From Alphaproteobacteria bacterium (GTDB taxonomy: Bacteria; Pseudomonadota; Alphaproteobacteria; SMXQ01): a stretch of 47,515 nt of DNA. The notes beneath the pieces were generated by a model, which was given only the letters and a program-made list of their open reading frames with translations, did no database searches and was not told the origin of the DNA. Below, one piece after another: positions 16,121 through 24,019 of this stretch (the stretch's first letter is position 1; each line of letters begins with the position of its first letter). The position numbers were made by a program, and so were the translations under genes. The stretch covers positions 1 to 47,515 of the forward strand of contig WHSO01000020.1 in NCBI GenBank assembly GCA_009380075.1. The letters are read 5' to 3'.

Positions 16121-18451
16121 ATGATCACATCCCTTTTCCGTCGGACGTTCCAGGCTGCAATCCTCACCCTGGCATGTCTGGCAACCCCCACGCTTGCCCA
16201 CGCTCAAAGCGTACCCTGGTTCAACGGAGTCAACATCGCCGGCGCCGAGTTCGGCGGCGGCAAGCTGCCGGGCGTTCACGGCGGTGACTATATCTATCCG
16301 AATTCCAAGGACATCGATTACTTCCTGAACAAGGGATTCAACACCATACGGCTTCCCTTCAAATGGGAACGCCTCCAGCGGAAACTGAACGGGCCCTTCG
16401 AGCCGGAGGAGTTCCTGCACATCGATCGCGTCGTCAGTCATGCCGCGGCCAGGAAAGCCTACGTCCTCCTCGACCCTCACAATTACGCCCGCTATTACGG
16501 CAACGTGATCGGCTCCGGCGCGGTACCGATCAGCGCATTCGCGTCGTTCTGGAGGGAACTGGCGTCCCGGTACAAGAACAACCCGTACGTGATTTTCGGG
16601 CTCATGAACGAGCCGTACAACATGGCGGCTGCCGATTGGCGACGGGCCGTCGAAGCCGCGATCTCCGCGATCCGCGGAACGGGTGCAAAGAACCTCATTC
16701 TCGTGCCCGGCGTGCGCTGGACCGGCGCCCACAGTTGGCTGTCGGGCGGCAGCGGATCGAATGGTGCGGTGTTTGCGTCGCTGCGGGATCCCGCCAATAA
16801 CATGATGTTCGAGGTACACCAGTACTTCGACAGCAATTATTCCGGAACGAGTCCGACCTGCCAGAATGAAAATATCGGGGTGACGACGCTGCAGAAGTTC
16901 ACCGCCTGGGCGCGTGAAAACAATCATCGCGCCATGGTGGGCGAACTGGGCGCCGCCAACAACAGCACCTGTCTTAAAGCCCTCGACCGCATGCTGTCCT
17001 ACATGGAAGACAATTCCGATGTCTGGAACGGTTGGACGTACTGGGCGGCAGGCGCCTGGTGGGGCAGCTACATGTTCAGCGTGCAACCCACGTCCTCGGG
17101 CGGTGACAAGCCGCAGATGGATGTCCTCGAGAAGCACCTAGATTTCAAGCTCGGTTCGGGATCGGGTCCGGTGGCTTCCTCGGGCTCGTCCTCGGATTCC
17201 ACATCTTCCGGTTCGGATTCCACTTCGTCCGGCTCCACGTCATCCGGCTCCACGTCGTCCGGCTCCACGTCGTCGGGTTCCACATCGTCCGGCTCCACAT
17301 CGTCCGGCTCCACGTCATCGGGCTCCACCTCGTCGGGTTCCACATCGTCCGGTTCCACATCGTCCGGTTCCACATCGTCCGGTTCCACATCGTCCGGTTC
17401 CACGTCATCGGGCTCCACCTCGTCGGGCTCGTCGACGACCCAACCGTCGGCCAGCGATCCGTCCCGGAACGACCACTGGTTCGCCGGAATCAACATCGCC
17501 GGCGCCGAATTCGGAAAGAAAATCCCTGGCACTCACGGCAGGGACTACATCTATCCGAATGCCAATGACATCGATTACTTCCTGAGCAAGGGATTCAACA
17601 CCATACGGCTTCCCTTCAAATGGGAACGCCTCCAGCCGAAACTTGGCGGCCCGCTCGAGCCCGAAGAGCTCATGCGGATCGACCGCGTCGTCGCCCACGC
17701 GGCCGCCAAGAAGGCCTATGTCATCCTGGATCCTCACAATTTCGCCCGTTACAAAGGCGAGGTGATCGGTTCCAGCTCCGTCCGAGGCAGGAAGTTCGGG
17801 GACTTCTGGAAGGCTCTGGCCGCCCATTACAAGAATCACTCTTACGTGATCTTCGGGCTGATGAACGAGCCGCACACGATCTCGGCCTACAATTGGCGGC
17901 GCGCCGTCGACGCCGCGATCCGGGGAATCCGCGGGCAGGGCGCCAAGAACCTGATCCTCGTGCCCGGCACCCACCGCTCGGGCGCCCATAGCTGGCTCTC
18001 CTCGGACGGCGGCATGTCCAACGCCGAGGCGTTGCAGTCGGTAAAGGATCCGGCCAACAACCTGCTCATCGAGGTGCACCAGTATCTCGACAGCGACTTC
18101 TCCGGCAGGAGCGGATCGTGCCAGAGCGAATCCGTCGGTGTCACCGCGCTGCAGCAGTTCACCGACTGGGCGCGTCGCAACAACCATCGTGCCTTCCTCA
18201 GCGAGTTCGCGGGCGGTGCCAACGAAACCTGCATGAAGGCCATGGAGCAGATGCTCACGTACATGGAGAACAATGCCGACGTCTGGACCGGCTGGGCCTA
18301 CTGGGCCGCGGGCGCATGGTGGGGCAACTACCGCTTCAGCGTGCAGCCCACCGCATCGGGCGGCGACAAGCCGCAGATGTCGGTGCTCAAGAAGCACCTG
18401 AACGTCAAGATCGAACTGGTGCCGGATCAGGTGGCGGACGAGTCGCCGTAA
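16121..18451 (+). CDS. Secreted tandem GH5 glycoside hydrolase with Ser/Thr/Gly linker
   Basis: The product has 776 residues. GAAGGA lies 9 nt upstream of the ATG, and the protein begins with a Sec signal ending LAHAQS. Residues about 28-345 and 448-765 are two homologous GH5 (cellulase-type) barrels. Each has the acid/base Glu in FGLMNEP, a HQY motif near strand 6, and a candidate nucleophile Glu (VGELGAA in the first, LSEFAGG in the second). They are joined by a linker of repeated TSSGS. It probably cleaves beta-1,4-glucans outside the cell; the exact substrate cannot be read. No cellulose-synthesis genes lie nearby. A strong terminator follows, so it is monocistronic. Confidence 0.92.
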   Translation: MITSLFRRTFQAAILTLACLATPTLAHAQSVPWFNGVNIAGAEFGGGKLPGVHGGDYIYPNSKDIDYFLNKGFNTIRLPFKWERLQRKLNGPFEPEEFLHIDRVVSHAAARKAYVLLDPHNYARYYGNVIGSGAVPISAFASFWRELASRYKNNPYVIFGLMNEPYNMAAADWRRAVEAAISAIRGTGAKNLILVPGVRWTGAHSWLSGGSGSNGAVFASLRDPANNMMFEVHQYFDSNYSGTSPTCQNENIGVTTLQKFTAWARENNHRAMVGELGAANNSTCLKALDRMLSYMEDNSDVWNGWTYWAAGAWWGSYMFSVQPTSSGGDKPQMDVLEKHLDFKLGSGSGPVASSGSSSDSTSSGSDSTSSGSTSSGSTSSGSTSSGSTSSGSTSSGSTSSGSTSSGSTSSGSTSSGSTSSGSTSSGSTSSGSTSSGSSTTQPSASDPSRNDHWFAGINIAGAEFGKKIPGTHGRDYIYPNANDIDYFLSKGFNTIRLPFKWERLQPKLGGPLEPEELMRIDRVVAHAAAKKAYVILDPHNFARYKGEVIGSSSVRGRKFGDFWKALAAHYKNHSYVIFGLMNEPHTISAYNWRRAVDAAIRGIRGQGAKNLILVPGTHRSGAHSWLSSDGGMSNAEALQSVKDPANNLLIEVHQYLDSDFSGRSGSCQSESVGVTALQQFTDWARRNNHRAFLSEFAGGANETCMKAMEQMLTYMENNADVWTGWAYWAAGAWWGNYRFSVQPTASGGDKPQMSVLKKHLNVKIELVPDQVADESP
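17222..17431 (+). repeat. 15-bp minisatellite encoding (TSSGS)14
   Basis: Fourteen contiguous 15-bp units of the form ACN-TCN-TCN-GGN-TCN encode TSSGS. Units differ only at third positions, and runs of identical units (four consecutive ACATCGTCCGGTTCC) point to recent slippage or unequal exchange. It forms the flexible linker between the two GH5 domains. Confidence 0.95.
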
Positions 18452-18528
18452 CCGGCTCTTGCGTCGCCACCGGGACGATCCGGAAAGGGATCATCGTCGG
18501 TAGACCCGCCACGGCGGGACCTCTCCTG

Positions 18529-18568
18529 GGCCGGCCCCCATACCATCGGGGCCGGCCTTTCCTTTTTT
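18529..18568 (+). terminator. Strong rho-independent terminator after GH5 gene
   Basis: GGCCGGCCCC at 18529-18538 pairs perfectly with GGGGCCGGCC at 18548-18557 (9-nt loop), and TTTCCTTTTTT follows. It lies 78 bp after the GH5 stop and just before the convergent LysR stop. Confidence 0.85.
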
Positions 18569-18574
18569 CCCCTG

Positions 18575-19495
18575 TCAGGAACCGCCGCGGCCCTCCTCCC
18601 GGGCCTTTCGCCGCACCACCGACACGAAATTCCGGGCGGCGGCGGAGTGATCCACCGTCCGGCAGGCGAGGCCGATCGGCGCCGTGAGGTGCGTCGCGCG
18701 GGCCAGCGGCCGGAAGGCGATGCCGGGCAGGCGCATGGCCGAGAGCGATCGGGGAACGATGCTGACGCCAAGGCCCGAGGCGACGAGGTTGAGGGTGGCG
18801 ACGATGCGCGGCGCCTCCTGCTCGATCCTGGGCACGAAGCCGGCGTCATGGCAGGCGCGGAAGATGGCATCGTAGAGCCCCGGCCCCGAGACGCGCCGGT
18901 ACAGCACGAAGGCCTCCAACGCGAGGTCGGCGAGCCGTAGCGTGCGGCCGCGCGTCCGGCGCACGAGCGCATGCCCCGCGGGCAGGGCGGCGCACATGGG
19001 CTCGCGCAGGAGCGCGTGCACCGCCACCCCCTCGCCGTCGGGAACGGGGGAGCGGATGAACGCCGCATCGAGCCGTTCCTCGCGCAGGGCGGCGACGAGG
19101 TCGGCGGTGCCTCCCTCCTCCAGCACCATCGACACACGCGGATGGCCGTCGCGGAAAACGCGCAGCACCTTGGGCACGAAGGGATGGAACGGAGCCGAAC
19201 TGGTGAAGCCGACGACGATGCGGCCCTGCTCGCCCCGCGCCGTGCGCCGGACCTTCGCCAGCGCGCCGTCGACATCGCCGAGAATCCGGCGCGCGTCGCC
19301 GAGGAGTGCCCGCGCGGCGTCGGTCAGCTCGACGCCGCGCGGCTTGCGCCGGAAGAGCTGGACGCCGAGCTCCGTTTCGAGCGCGCGGATCTGCTGGCTG
19401 AGGGGCGGCTGCTGGATGCCGAGGCGCTCCGCCGCCCGGGTGATATGGCCTTCTTCGGCGACGGTAACGAAATAGCGGAGGTGCCGAAGGTCCAT
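18575..19495 (-). CDS. LysR-family transcriptional regulator
   Basis: From the ATG at 19495 the product has 306 residues (an ATG two codons upstream is also possible). The winged-helix N-terminus is typical: MDLRHLRYFVTVAEEGHITRAA, then IQQPPLSQQIRALE. The C-terminal two-lobed effector domain is complete. The DNA-binding helix resembles the BenM/CatR group of aromatic-catabolism regulators, but the effector is unknown. It is divergent from the DUF1127 gene. No ribosome binding site is evident; an inverted repeat that could be its own operator overlaps the start region. Confidence 0.9.
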   Translation of the reverse strand: MDLRHLRYFVTVAEEGHITRAAERLGIQQPPLSQQIRALETELGVQLFRRKPRGVELTDAARALLGDARRILGDVDGALAKVRRTARGEQGRIVVGFTSSAPFHPFVPKVLRVFRDGHPRVSMVLEEGGTADLVAALREERLDAAFIRSPVPDGEGVAVHALLREPMCAALPAGHALVRRTRGRTLRLADLALEAFVLYRRVSGPGLYDAIFRACHDAGFVPRIEQEAPRIVATLNLVASGLGVSIVPRSLSAMRLPGIAFRPLARATHLTAPIGLACRTVDHSAAARNFVSVVRRKAREEGRGGS

Positions 19496-19498
19496 GGC

Positions 19499-19520
19499 CA
19501 TATCATATGTTTTTGATATG
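19499..19520. promoter_or_regulatory. Inverted repeat CATATCA-N8-TGATATG at the LysR start
   Basis: The arms at 19499-19505 and 19514-19520 are perfect inverted repeats with an AT-rich centre, and contain the T-N11-A spacing typical of LysR boxes. The element lies between the LysR start and the divergent DUF1127 gene. A role in autoregulation is inferred. Confidence 0.45.
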
Positions 19521-19610
19521 TATAATGACGTAAACATATATTGGATTAATGTCGGCCGCAATCCTACCTTCCTTCCGGCGCCTAACACGCCGTTGGAAAG
19601 GGAGGATGAG

Positions 19611-19907
19611 ATGGCGACACGCACACACACGGGGCCGGTCCGGAACCATGGCGCGGGAGCCGCCGCCCGAAGGGGGCTCGGCCAGAAGGTCCGCGCCGCC
19701 GGCCGCGCCCTCCTCGCCTTCGCCGATGCATTCTCTGGGTATTGTCGGCGAGTCCGGGCCTACAACGACCTCACGAACCTGAACCCGCAGACGCTCCATG
19801 ACATCGGACGCCGGCCGGACGAGCTCGCGCGGGTCATCGCCGGCGCGGCGCCACACCGCGAGCGGCATGAGCCACCCGCGGGCGCGAACCGGACGGACAT
19901 CCCCTGA
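19611..19907 (+). CDS. DUF1127 domain protein
   Basis: The product has 98 residues. The ATG at 19611 has GGGAGGATGAG upstream. The N-terminal half is Arg/Ala/Gly-rich. The C-terminal part carries the DUF1127 signature (YNDLTNLNPQTLHDIG, then RRPDELARVI). Small DUF1127 proteins are abundant in alphaproteobacteria, and some are linked to RNA turnover and phosphate or carbon metabolism. No direct function is known for this one. It is divergent from the LysR gene. Confidence 0.8.
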   Translation: MATRTHTGPVRNHGAGAAARRGLGQKVRAAGRALLAFADAFSGYCRRVRAYNDLTNLNPQTLHDIGRRPDELARVIAGAAPHRERHEPPAGANRTDIP

Positions 19908-19942
19908 CGCGTGTTTTCCCAGGGTTGAACAACTTACTGATT

Positions 19943-20006
19943 CGTCATCACCCGGTTTATCCGGGTGATCCACAATGTGGATGCCCCGCCTGCGCGGGGC
20001 ATGACG
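19943..20006. repeat. Palindromic intergenic repeat element (three stems)
   Basis: ATCACCCGG/CCGGGTGAT (19947-19955 and 19961-19969), CCACA/TGTGG (19970-19974 and 19976-19980) and ATGCCCCGC/GCGGGGCAT (19981-19989 and 19994-20002) form adjacent perfect stems, flanked by CGTCAT and ATGACG. The core matches the CGTCATGCCC-GCG-GCGGGCAT type of palindrome repeated between genes in many proteobacteria. It sits between convergent genes and may also stop transcription. Confidence 0.75.
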
Positions 20007-20029
20007 TTTCAATGATAGGGCAACGGGCT

Positions 20030-20728
20030 CTAGGCGAGGTCGAACAGCAGGAATTCCCCGCTTCCATCCGTCGTGAACTCGATCCGGCCGACGTCCACGA
20101 TAGCCACGCCGTCGCCTTCCACCAGCGTCTCGCCATTGACCGTGACCGTACCCTCGACCACCTGCACCCAGGCGCGGCGGCCGGGGGCGAGGTCGTGGCG
20201 TACCGCGTCGCCTTTCGCCAGCACCGAAGCGAAGATATCGGCGTCCTGGTGGATTCCGAGCGCACCGCCGAGTCCGCGGCCCGAGGCGACGGGCAGGAGC
20301 TTTCCTGCCTTGTCGGCGCGGGAATACCGCTTCTGTTCATAGCCGGGCGCGTGGCCGTCCGCGTCGGGCAGCAGCCAGATTTGCAGCAGACGCGCGTCCT
20401 CGGTCTTCGAGGCATTGAACTCCGAATGGGTGATGCCGGTGCCCGCGGTCATGCGCTGGACCTCGCCGGCGCCGATGGTTTCGCGCCCGCCGGTCGAATC
20501 CTCATGCGCCAGCGTGCCCGCCACCATGTAGGTGACAATCTCCATGTCGCGGTGGGAATGCGGCGGGAACCCGCCGCCGCCCTTGATGCGGTCGTCGTTG
20601 ATGACGCGCAGGTCGCCCCAGTGGACATGGGCGGGATCGACGTAGCCGCCGAAGGAAAAGCTGTGGCGGCTGTCGAGCCAGGGAAAGCGGGTGACGCCGC
20701 GCGCGGCGGCCTTGCGGACAGTGATCAT
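20030..20728 (-). CDS. Pirin-family protein (YhhW-like)
   Basis: The product has 232 residues, nearly the length of E. coli YhhW (231). The ATG at 20728 has GAAGGAG upstream. The N-terminal cupin carries the metal motif HSHRDMEIVTYM and the later Glu/His pair around GEVQRMTAGTGITHSEFN. The second cupin is more degenerate. Some pirins cleave quercetin or bind enzymes; the substrate here is unknown. It is divergent from the first methyltransferase, but I see no copy of the GGGAAC motif facing it. Confidence 0.9.
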   Translation of the reverse strand: MITVRKAAARGVTRFPWLDSRHSFSFGGYVDPAHVHWGDLRVINDDRIKGGGGFPPHSHRDMEIVTYMVAGTLAHEDSTGGRETIGAGEVQRMTAGTGITHSEFNASKTEDARLLQIWLLPDADGHAPGYEQKRYSRADKAGKLLPVASGRGLGGALGIHQDADIFASVLAKGDAVRHDLAPGRRAWVQVVEGTVTVNGETLVEGDGVAIVDVGRIEFTTDGSGEFLLFDLA

Positions 20729-20855
20729 GACGGCTCCTTCTCCCTCGCGCCTGGCGGAGGCCATAAGTGGGCAGCGCCCCCGCGGCGGTCAAGACTGTGG
20801 GCGACGGGCCGACGCAACCCTGGGCTGCTCCCGGCAGGCCTCTCCGGAGATTGGC

Positions 20856-20886
20856 GGGAACTTTTTCGGCCCTCCCGCGTCCTAGG
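20856..20886 (+). promoter_or_regulatory. Candidate ECF promoter, site 1 (GGGAAC-N16-CGTCCTAGG)
   Basis: GGGAAC at 20856-20861 and CGTCCTAGG at 20878-20886, separated by 16 nt, lie about 46 bp before the first methyltransferase start. The same two elements with the same spacing precede the cupin gene at 24481. An ECF sigma factor is encoded just downstream, so it is the likely user. Confidence 0.65.
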
Positions 20887-20931
20887 GTCGATCTGGCGTC
20901 CAGACACGAGCCAGACACTAAGGAGGTGGAG

Positions 20932-21723
20932 ATGACCGGGACGACGACGACGGCGACGGCGAACGTCGATACGAGGGAGCTCAAGGCCAAGGTGAAGGCG
21001 ATGTACCGCGACGTCGCCCTGGACCCTGCCGGAGACTTCCATTTCGAGATGGGGCGCGCGATGGCGGAGCGGCTGGGCTACGCGCCGGGGGACCTCGACC
21101 GGGTCCCGGCCGAGGCCATCGCCTCGTTCGCGGGCGTCGGATACTATTTTGACCTGGCCGCGCTGATCCCCGGTGAGCGGGTGCTCGACCTCGGCAGCGG
21201 ATCGGGCATGGACAGCTTCATCGCGGCGCTGCATGTGGGGCCGACGGGCGAGGTCGTCGGCGTCGACATGACCGACGAGCAGCGCGAGAAGGCCGAGCGC
21301 CTGCGCCGGCGCGACGGATTCGGCCGGGTGCGCTTCGTGCCGGGCTACATCGAGGATGTCCCCTGCCCCGACGGCGCCTTCGATGCCGTGGTCAGCAACG
21401 GCGTGATCAACCTGGCAGCGGACAAGGGCCGTGTCTTCCGCGAGGCGGCCCGCGCGCTGAGGCCGTCGGGGCGGCTCGCCCTTGCCGACATCGTGACCGA
21501 GGTCCAGTTGCCCGAGGGCGTGGTCTGCAACGCCACCCTCTGGGCCGCCTGCATCGGCGGGGCCATGCCGCAGGACGATTACCGGGCCGCGATCGAGGCG
21601 GCGGGCTTCGAACTCCTGGAGATTCGGGACAACCCGGCCTATCGTTTCATCTCGGACAGCGCCCGGCGGGCCAGCGAGAAGTTCGGTGTCAAGAGCATCT
21701 CCCTGCTTGCGCGCAAGCGTTGA
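20932..21723 (+). CDS. ArsM-like SAM-dependent methyltransferase
   Basis: The product has 263 residues with AAGGAGGT 4 nt upstream of the ATG. It has a class I SAM fold: VLDLGSGSGMD at 84-94, the acidic loop VGVDMT at 109-113, and SNGVINL at 155-161. The ALADIV and ACIGGA segments place it near arsenite methyltransferases. ArsM enzymes use several Cys to bind As(III). Here the SNC and GCGNP Cys are replaced (SNG, GVGYYF), while C207 in ACIGGA remains. Its substrate may therefore not be arsenite. It is the first gene downstream of a candidate ECF promoter and upstream of the sigma gene. Confidence 0.85.
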   Translation: MTGTTTTATANVDTRELKAKVKAMYRDVALDPAGDFHFEMGRAMAERLGYAPGDLDRVPAEAIASFAGVGYYFDLAALIPGERVLDLGSGSGMDSFIAALHVGPTGEVVGVDMTDEQREKAERLRRRDGFGRVRFVPGYIEDVPCPDGAFDAVVSNGVINLAADKGRVFREAARALRPSGRLALADIVTEVQLPEGVVCNATLWAACIGGAMPQDDYRAAIEAAGFELLEIRDNPAYRFISDSARRASEKFGVKSISLLARKR

Positions 21724-21799
21724 CCACCCGATGCCCGGGCACCATCCCCGTTCCCGCGGGATGGCGTCCCGGGCGCGGCCGGAGCCCGAGCGGTGCGCC

Positions 21800-22396
21800 A
21801 TGCCCGATGCCGATGACCGGCAGTTCTTCGAAGAGCGGATCCTGGAGGTGATGGACCGGCTGTACGCCGCGGCACTGCGCCTGACGCGCGAGCGCACCGA
21901 GGCCGAGGACCTGGTCGCCGAAACCGTCATGCGGGCCTGGGCGAAGCTGGACCAACTGGAGGACCGCCGGCGCTTCCAGGGTTGGATCTTCCGGATCCTC
22001 ACCAACGCCTTCATCAGTACGCGCCGGCGCAGCTCCAGGGCGGAAATCGCCTACGAGGAGCCCCCGGAGATATCGACCGACGAATTTTCCCTGTTCGGAC
22101 AGTTGCACCAGCCGTTCCTGCTTTGGTGGAGCTCGCCCGAACAGGCCTTCCTCAACAAGGTGCTGCGCGAGGACATCGAGGCGGCCCTCGACCGCCTCCC
22201 CGAGGTTTTCCGAACCGTGGTCGTTCTCGTGGACGTGCAGGGGTTCCCCTACGCCGAGGTCGCGGAACTGCTGCAGGTTCCGGTGGGCACGGTGCGCTCG
22301 CGCCTGAAAAGGGGACGGTCCCGCCTGCAGCGCCACCTCTGGCAGCACGCGCAGGAGCGCGGCATCGTCGCGAGTCAGGAGGTACCAGGACCATGA
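21800..22396 (+). CDS. ECF RNA polymerase sigma factor
   Basis: From the ATG at 21800 the product has 198 residues. Earlier ATGs at 21731 and 21761 are possible, as none has a good ribosome binding site. Region 2 is seen in LTRERTEAEDLVAETVMRAW and the -10-binding segment RRRFQGWIFRILTNAF. Region 4 is seen in LPEVFRTVVVLVDVQGFPYAEVAELL and VPVGTVRSRLKRGR. Its stop overlaps the anti-sigma start (ATGA). It probably drives its own operon through the GGGAAC-N16-CGTCC sites and is held inactive by the next gene's product. Confidence 0.92.
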   Translation: MPDADDRQFFEERILEVMDRLYAAALRLTRERTEAEDLVAETVMRAWAKLDQLEDRRRFQGWIFRILTNAFISTRRRSSRAEIAYEEPPEISTDEFSLFGQLHQPFLLWWSSPEQAFLNKVLREDIEAALDRLPEVFRTVVVLVDVQGFPYAEVAELLQVPVGTVRSRLKRGRSRLQRHLWQHAQERGIVASQEVPGP

Positions 22397-22635
22397 AGCC
22401 GGCCAACAAGGACATGAGTTGCGAGGACGTGCTCAAGCACCTGTTCGAGTTTCTCGACGGGGAGCTGGACCACGCCGTGGAGGGTGACATCGAGCAGCAC
22501 CTCAAGCGTTGCCGCAGTTGCTTCAGCCGTGCCGATTTCGAACGGCGGCTCAAGCAGAAGCTCGCGGAGGCGGCGGAGACGGAGGCGCCACCGTCGCTGC
22601 GCGCACGGGTGCGGAGCCTGATCACGAAGTTCTAG
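22393..22635 (+). CDS. Small zinc-type anti-sigma factor (RsrA-like)
   Basis: The product has only 80 residues and is coupled to the sigma gene by an ATGA overlap. SCEDVLKHLFEFLDGEL is followed by the zinc motif H36-x3-C40-x2-C43 (QHLKRCRSC), the mark of ZAS anti-sigma factors such as actinobacterial RsrA. There is no membrane segment, so it acts in the cytoplasm. In RsrA, oxidation of these Cys releases zinc and the sigma factor; a similar thiol switch is plausible here but not shown. Confidence 0.9.
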   Translation: MKPANKDMSCEDVLKHLFEFLDGELDHAVEGDIEQHLKRCRSCFSRADFERRLKQKLAEAAETEAPPSLRARVRSLITKF

Positions 22636-22691
22636 CGCCGGTGGGAAACGTGCTTTAGCGCCGTTGCCTCGGTGACAGGGAGGGGGAAGAC

Positions 22692-23924
22692 ATGGTTGCC
22701 GTCCTTGGATACTCGCGGGAGCAGATCGCCGCGGCGGTGAAGGAGATGTATTCCGCTGTTGCCGCCGATCCTGAAGCGGGATTTCATTTTCCCGTCGGCC
22801 GGTCCGCAAGCCGGGCCGCGGACTACGACGAGCGGCTTCTCGGCCCGGTCCCCGATCGTGCCCTGGCCGCCTTCGCCGGCGTCGGCTGTCCCTTCCGCGC
22901 CGACGTCATCCGGCCCGGCAACGTGGTTCTCGACGTCGGCTCGGGTTCGGGCGTCGACGCCGTCATCGCGAGCCGGCAGGTGGGGCCGGCGGGGAAGGTG
23001 CTGGCGCTGGACATGACCCCGGCGATGCTGGACCGGCTGCGGGATCTGGTGCGCGCCGAAGGCCTCGCCAACATCGAGGTGATCGAGGGCGACGCCGCAC
23101 GCATCCCCCTGCCCGACGCCAGCGTCGACGTGGTGACCAGCAACGGGGTGCTGAATCTCGTGCCCGACAAGCGCCGCGCCATCGCCGAGATTTTCCGGGT
23201 CCTGAGGCCCGGCGGCCGGGTCCAGATCGCCGACATCGTGATCGGGCTGCCGGTCACCCCCGACTGCCTGGCCGACCCCAAGCTGTGGGCCGAATGCGTG
23301 GTCGGCGCCACCGTCGATGAGGACTATCTCGACATGTTCCGCGACGCCGGCTTTGACGACGTGGAGGTCCTGCGCAGCCACGACTACTTCCGCCACAGCC
23401 CCAGCCCGGAGACCCGGGAGGTCGCCCAGGGCTTCGGCGCGCGGGCGATCGAGCTGCGAATGCGGCGCGGCCGGCGCGTGCCCGCGGCGCTGCAGGCTCT
23501 GCGCCGGCTCGACCCCCGGCGCATCGGGCGGCAGGTGCACCGGCGCGGCCTGTGGGGCGTCGCCGCCCTCGCGGCGGCGCTGCTCGCCTGCTATGGGACG
23601 CTGGCCGCGGTGGCAGCCTTGGCCGCGGCGGGCGTCGCGGTGGCGCTCGACGAAGGGGCCTGGGCCGCAGCCATCGTGGCCCTCGCCGTCCTCGCGGCGC
23701 TGGCCGTCCTCGCCGGCCATCGCCGGCACCGGCAAGTCGGGCCGGGGATCGTGGCCGTGCTCGGCGCGGGAGCGATCGGCTACGTGATGTTCGTGAGCTA
23801 TTCCCTCGCGCTCGAAATGATTGCCTTCACCGTCATCGCCGGCGGTGTTGCCTGGGACCAGATCTTGCGGCGGCGCAGCGTGAGCCGGCTCGCGCGCCCG
23901 GGAACGGTCGCTTCAAGCGCCTGA
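22692..23924 (+). CDS. ArsM-like methyltransferase fused to membrane domain
   Basis: The product has 410 residues with GGGAGGGGG upstream. Residues 1-260 resemble the first methyltransferase ([41 protein letters not shown]). This copy has a Cys in GVGCPF (C66) and in ECVVGA but also has SNG instead of SNC. After a basic linker, residues about 287-395 form three or four hydrophobic helices ending near [12 protein letters not shown], with GHRRHRQ between helices. The layout is reminiscent of MerC-type membrane proteins, but the paired Cys of MerC are missing. The tail probably fixes the enzyme to the inner membrane. Confidence 0.82.
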   Translation: MVAVLGYSREQIAAAVKEMYSAVAADPEAGFHFPVGRSASRAADYDERLLGPVPDRALAAFAGVGCPFRADVIRPGNVVLDVGSGSGVDAVIASRQVGPAGKVLALDMTPAMLDRLRDLVRAEGLANIEVIEGDAARIPLPDASVDVVTSNGVLNLVPDKRRAIAEIFRVLRPGGRVQIADIVIGLPVTPDCLADPKLWAECVVGATVDEDYLDMFRDAGFDDVEVLRSHDYFRHSPSPETREVAQGFGARAIELRMRRGRRVPAALQALRRLDPRRIGRQVHRRGLWGVAALAAALLACYGTLAAVAALAAAGVAVALDEGAWAAAIVALAVLAALAVLAGHRRHRQVGPGIVAVLGAGAIGYVMFVSYSLALEMIAFTVIAGGVAWDQILRRRSVSRLARPGTVASSA

Positions 23925-23967
23925 GCCGCGCGCCCCGCAGGAAGCCCGGCTTCAACCCAAAGGTAAG

Positions 23968-23995
23968 GGCCCCGCGACCTTGCAGTCGCGGGGCC
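23968..23995. terminator. Bidirectional terminator-like hairpin
   Basis: GGCCCCGCGAC at 23968-23978 pairs perfectly with GTCGCGGGGCC at 23985-23995 around the loop CTTGCA. It lies between the convergent methyltransferase and cupin genes. Neither side has a strong T-run. Confidence 0.6.
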
Positions 23996-24019
23996 GTGTC
24001 CAATCCGTCGCGTCCGGGG

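Noticed and set aside
17222-17431. CRISPR-like array in the GH5 gene
   Set aside because: The 15-bp units are contiguous, coding and without unique spacers, so this is a minisatellite.
19935-20012. Reverse-strand peptide with HPDKPGDDE-like text
   Set aside because: It is the translation of a palindromic repeat and not a conserved protein.
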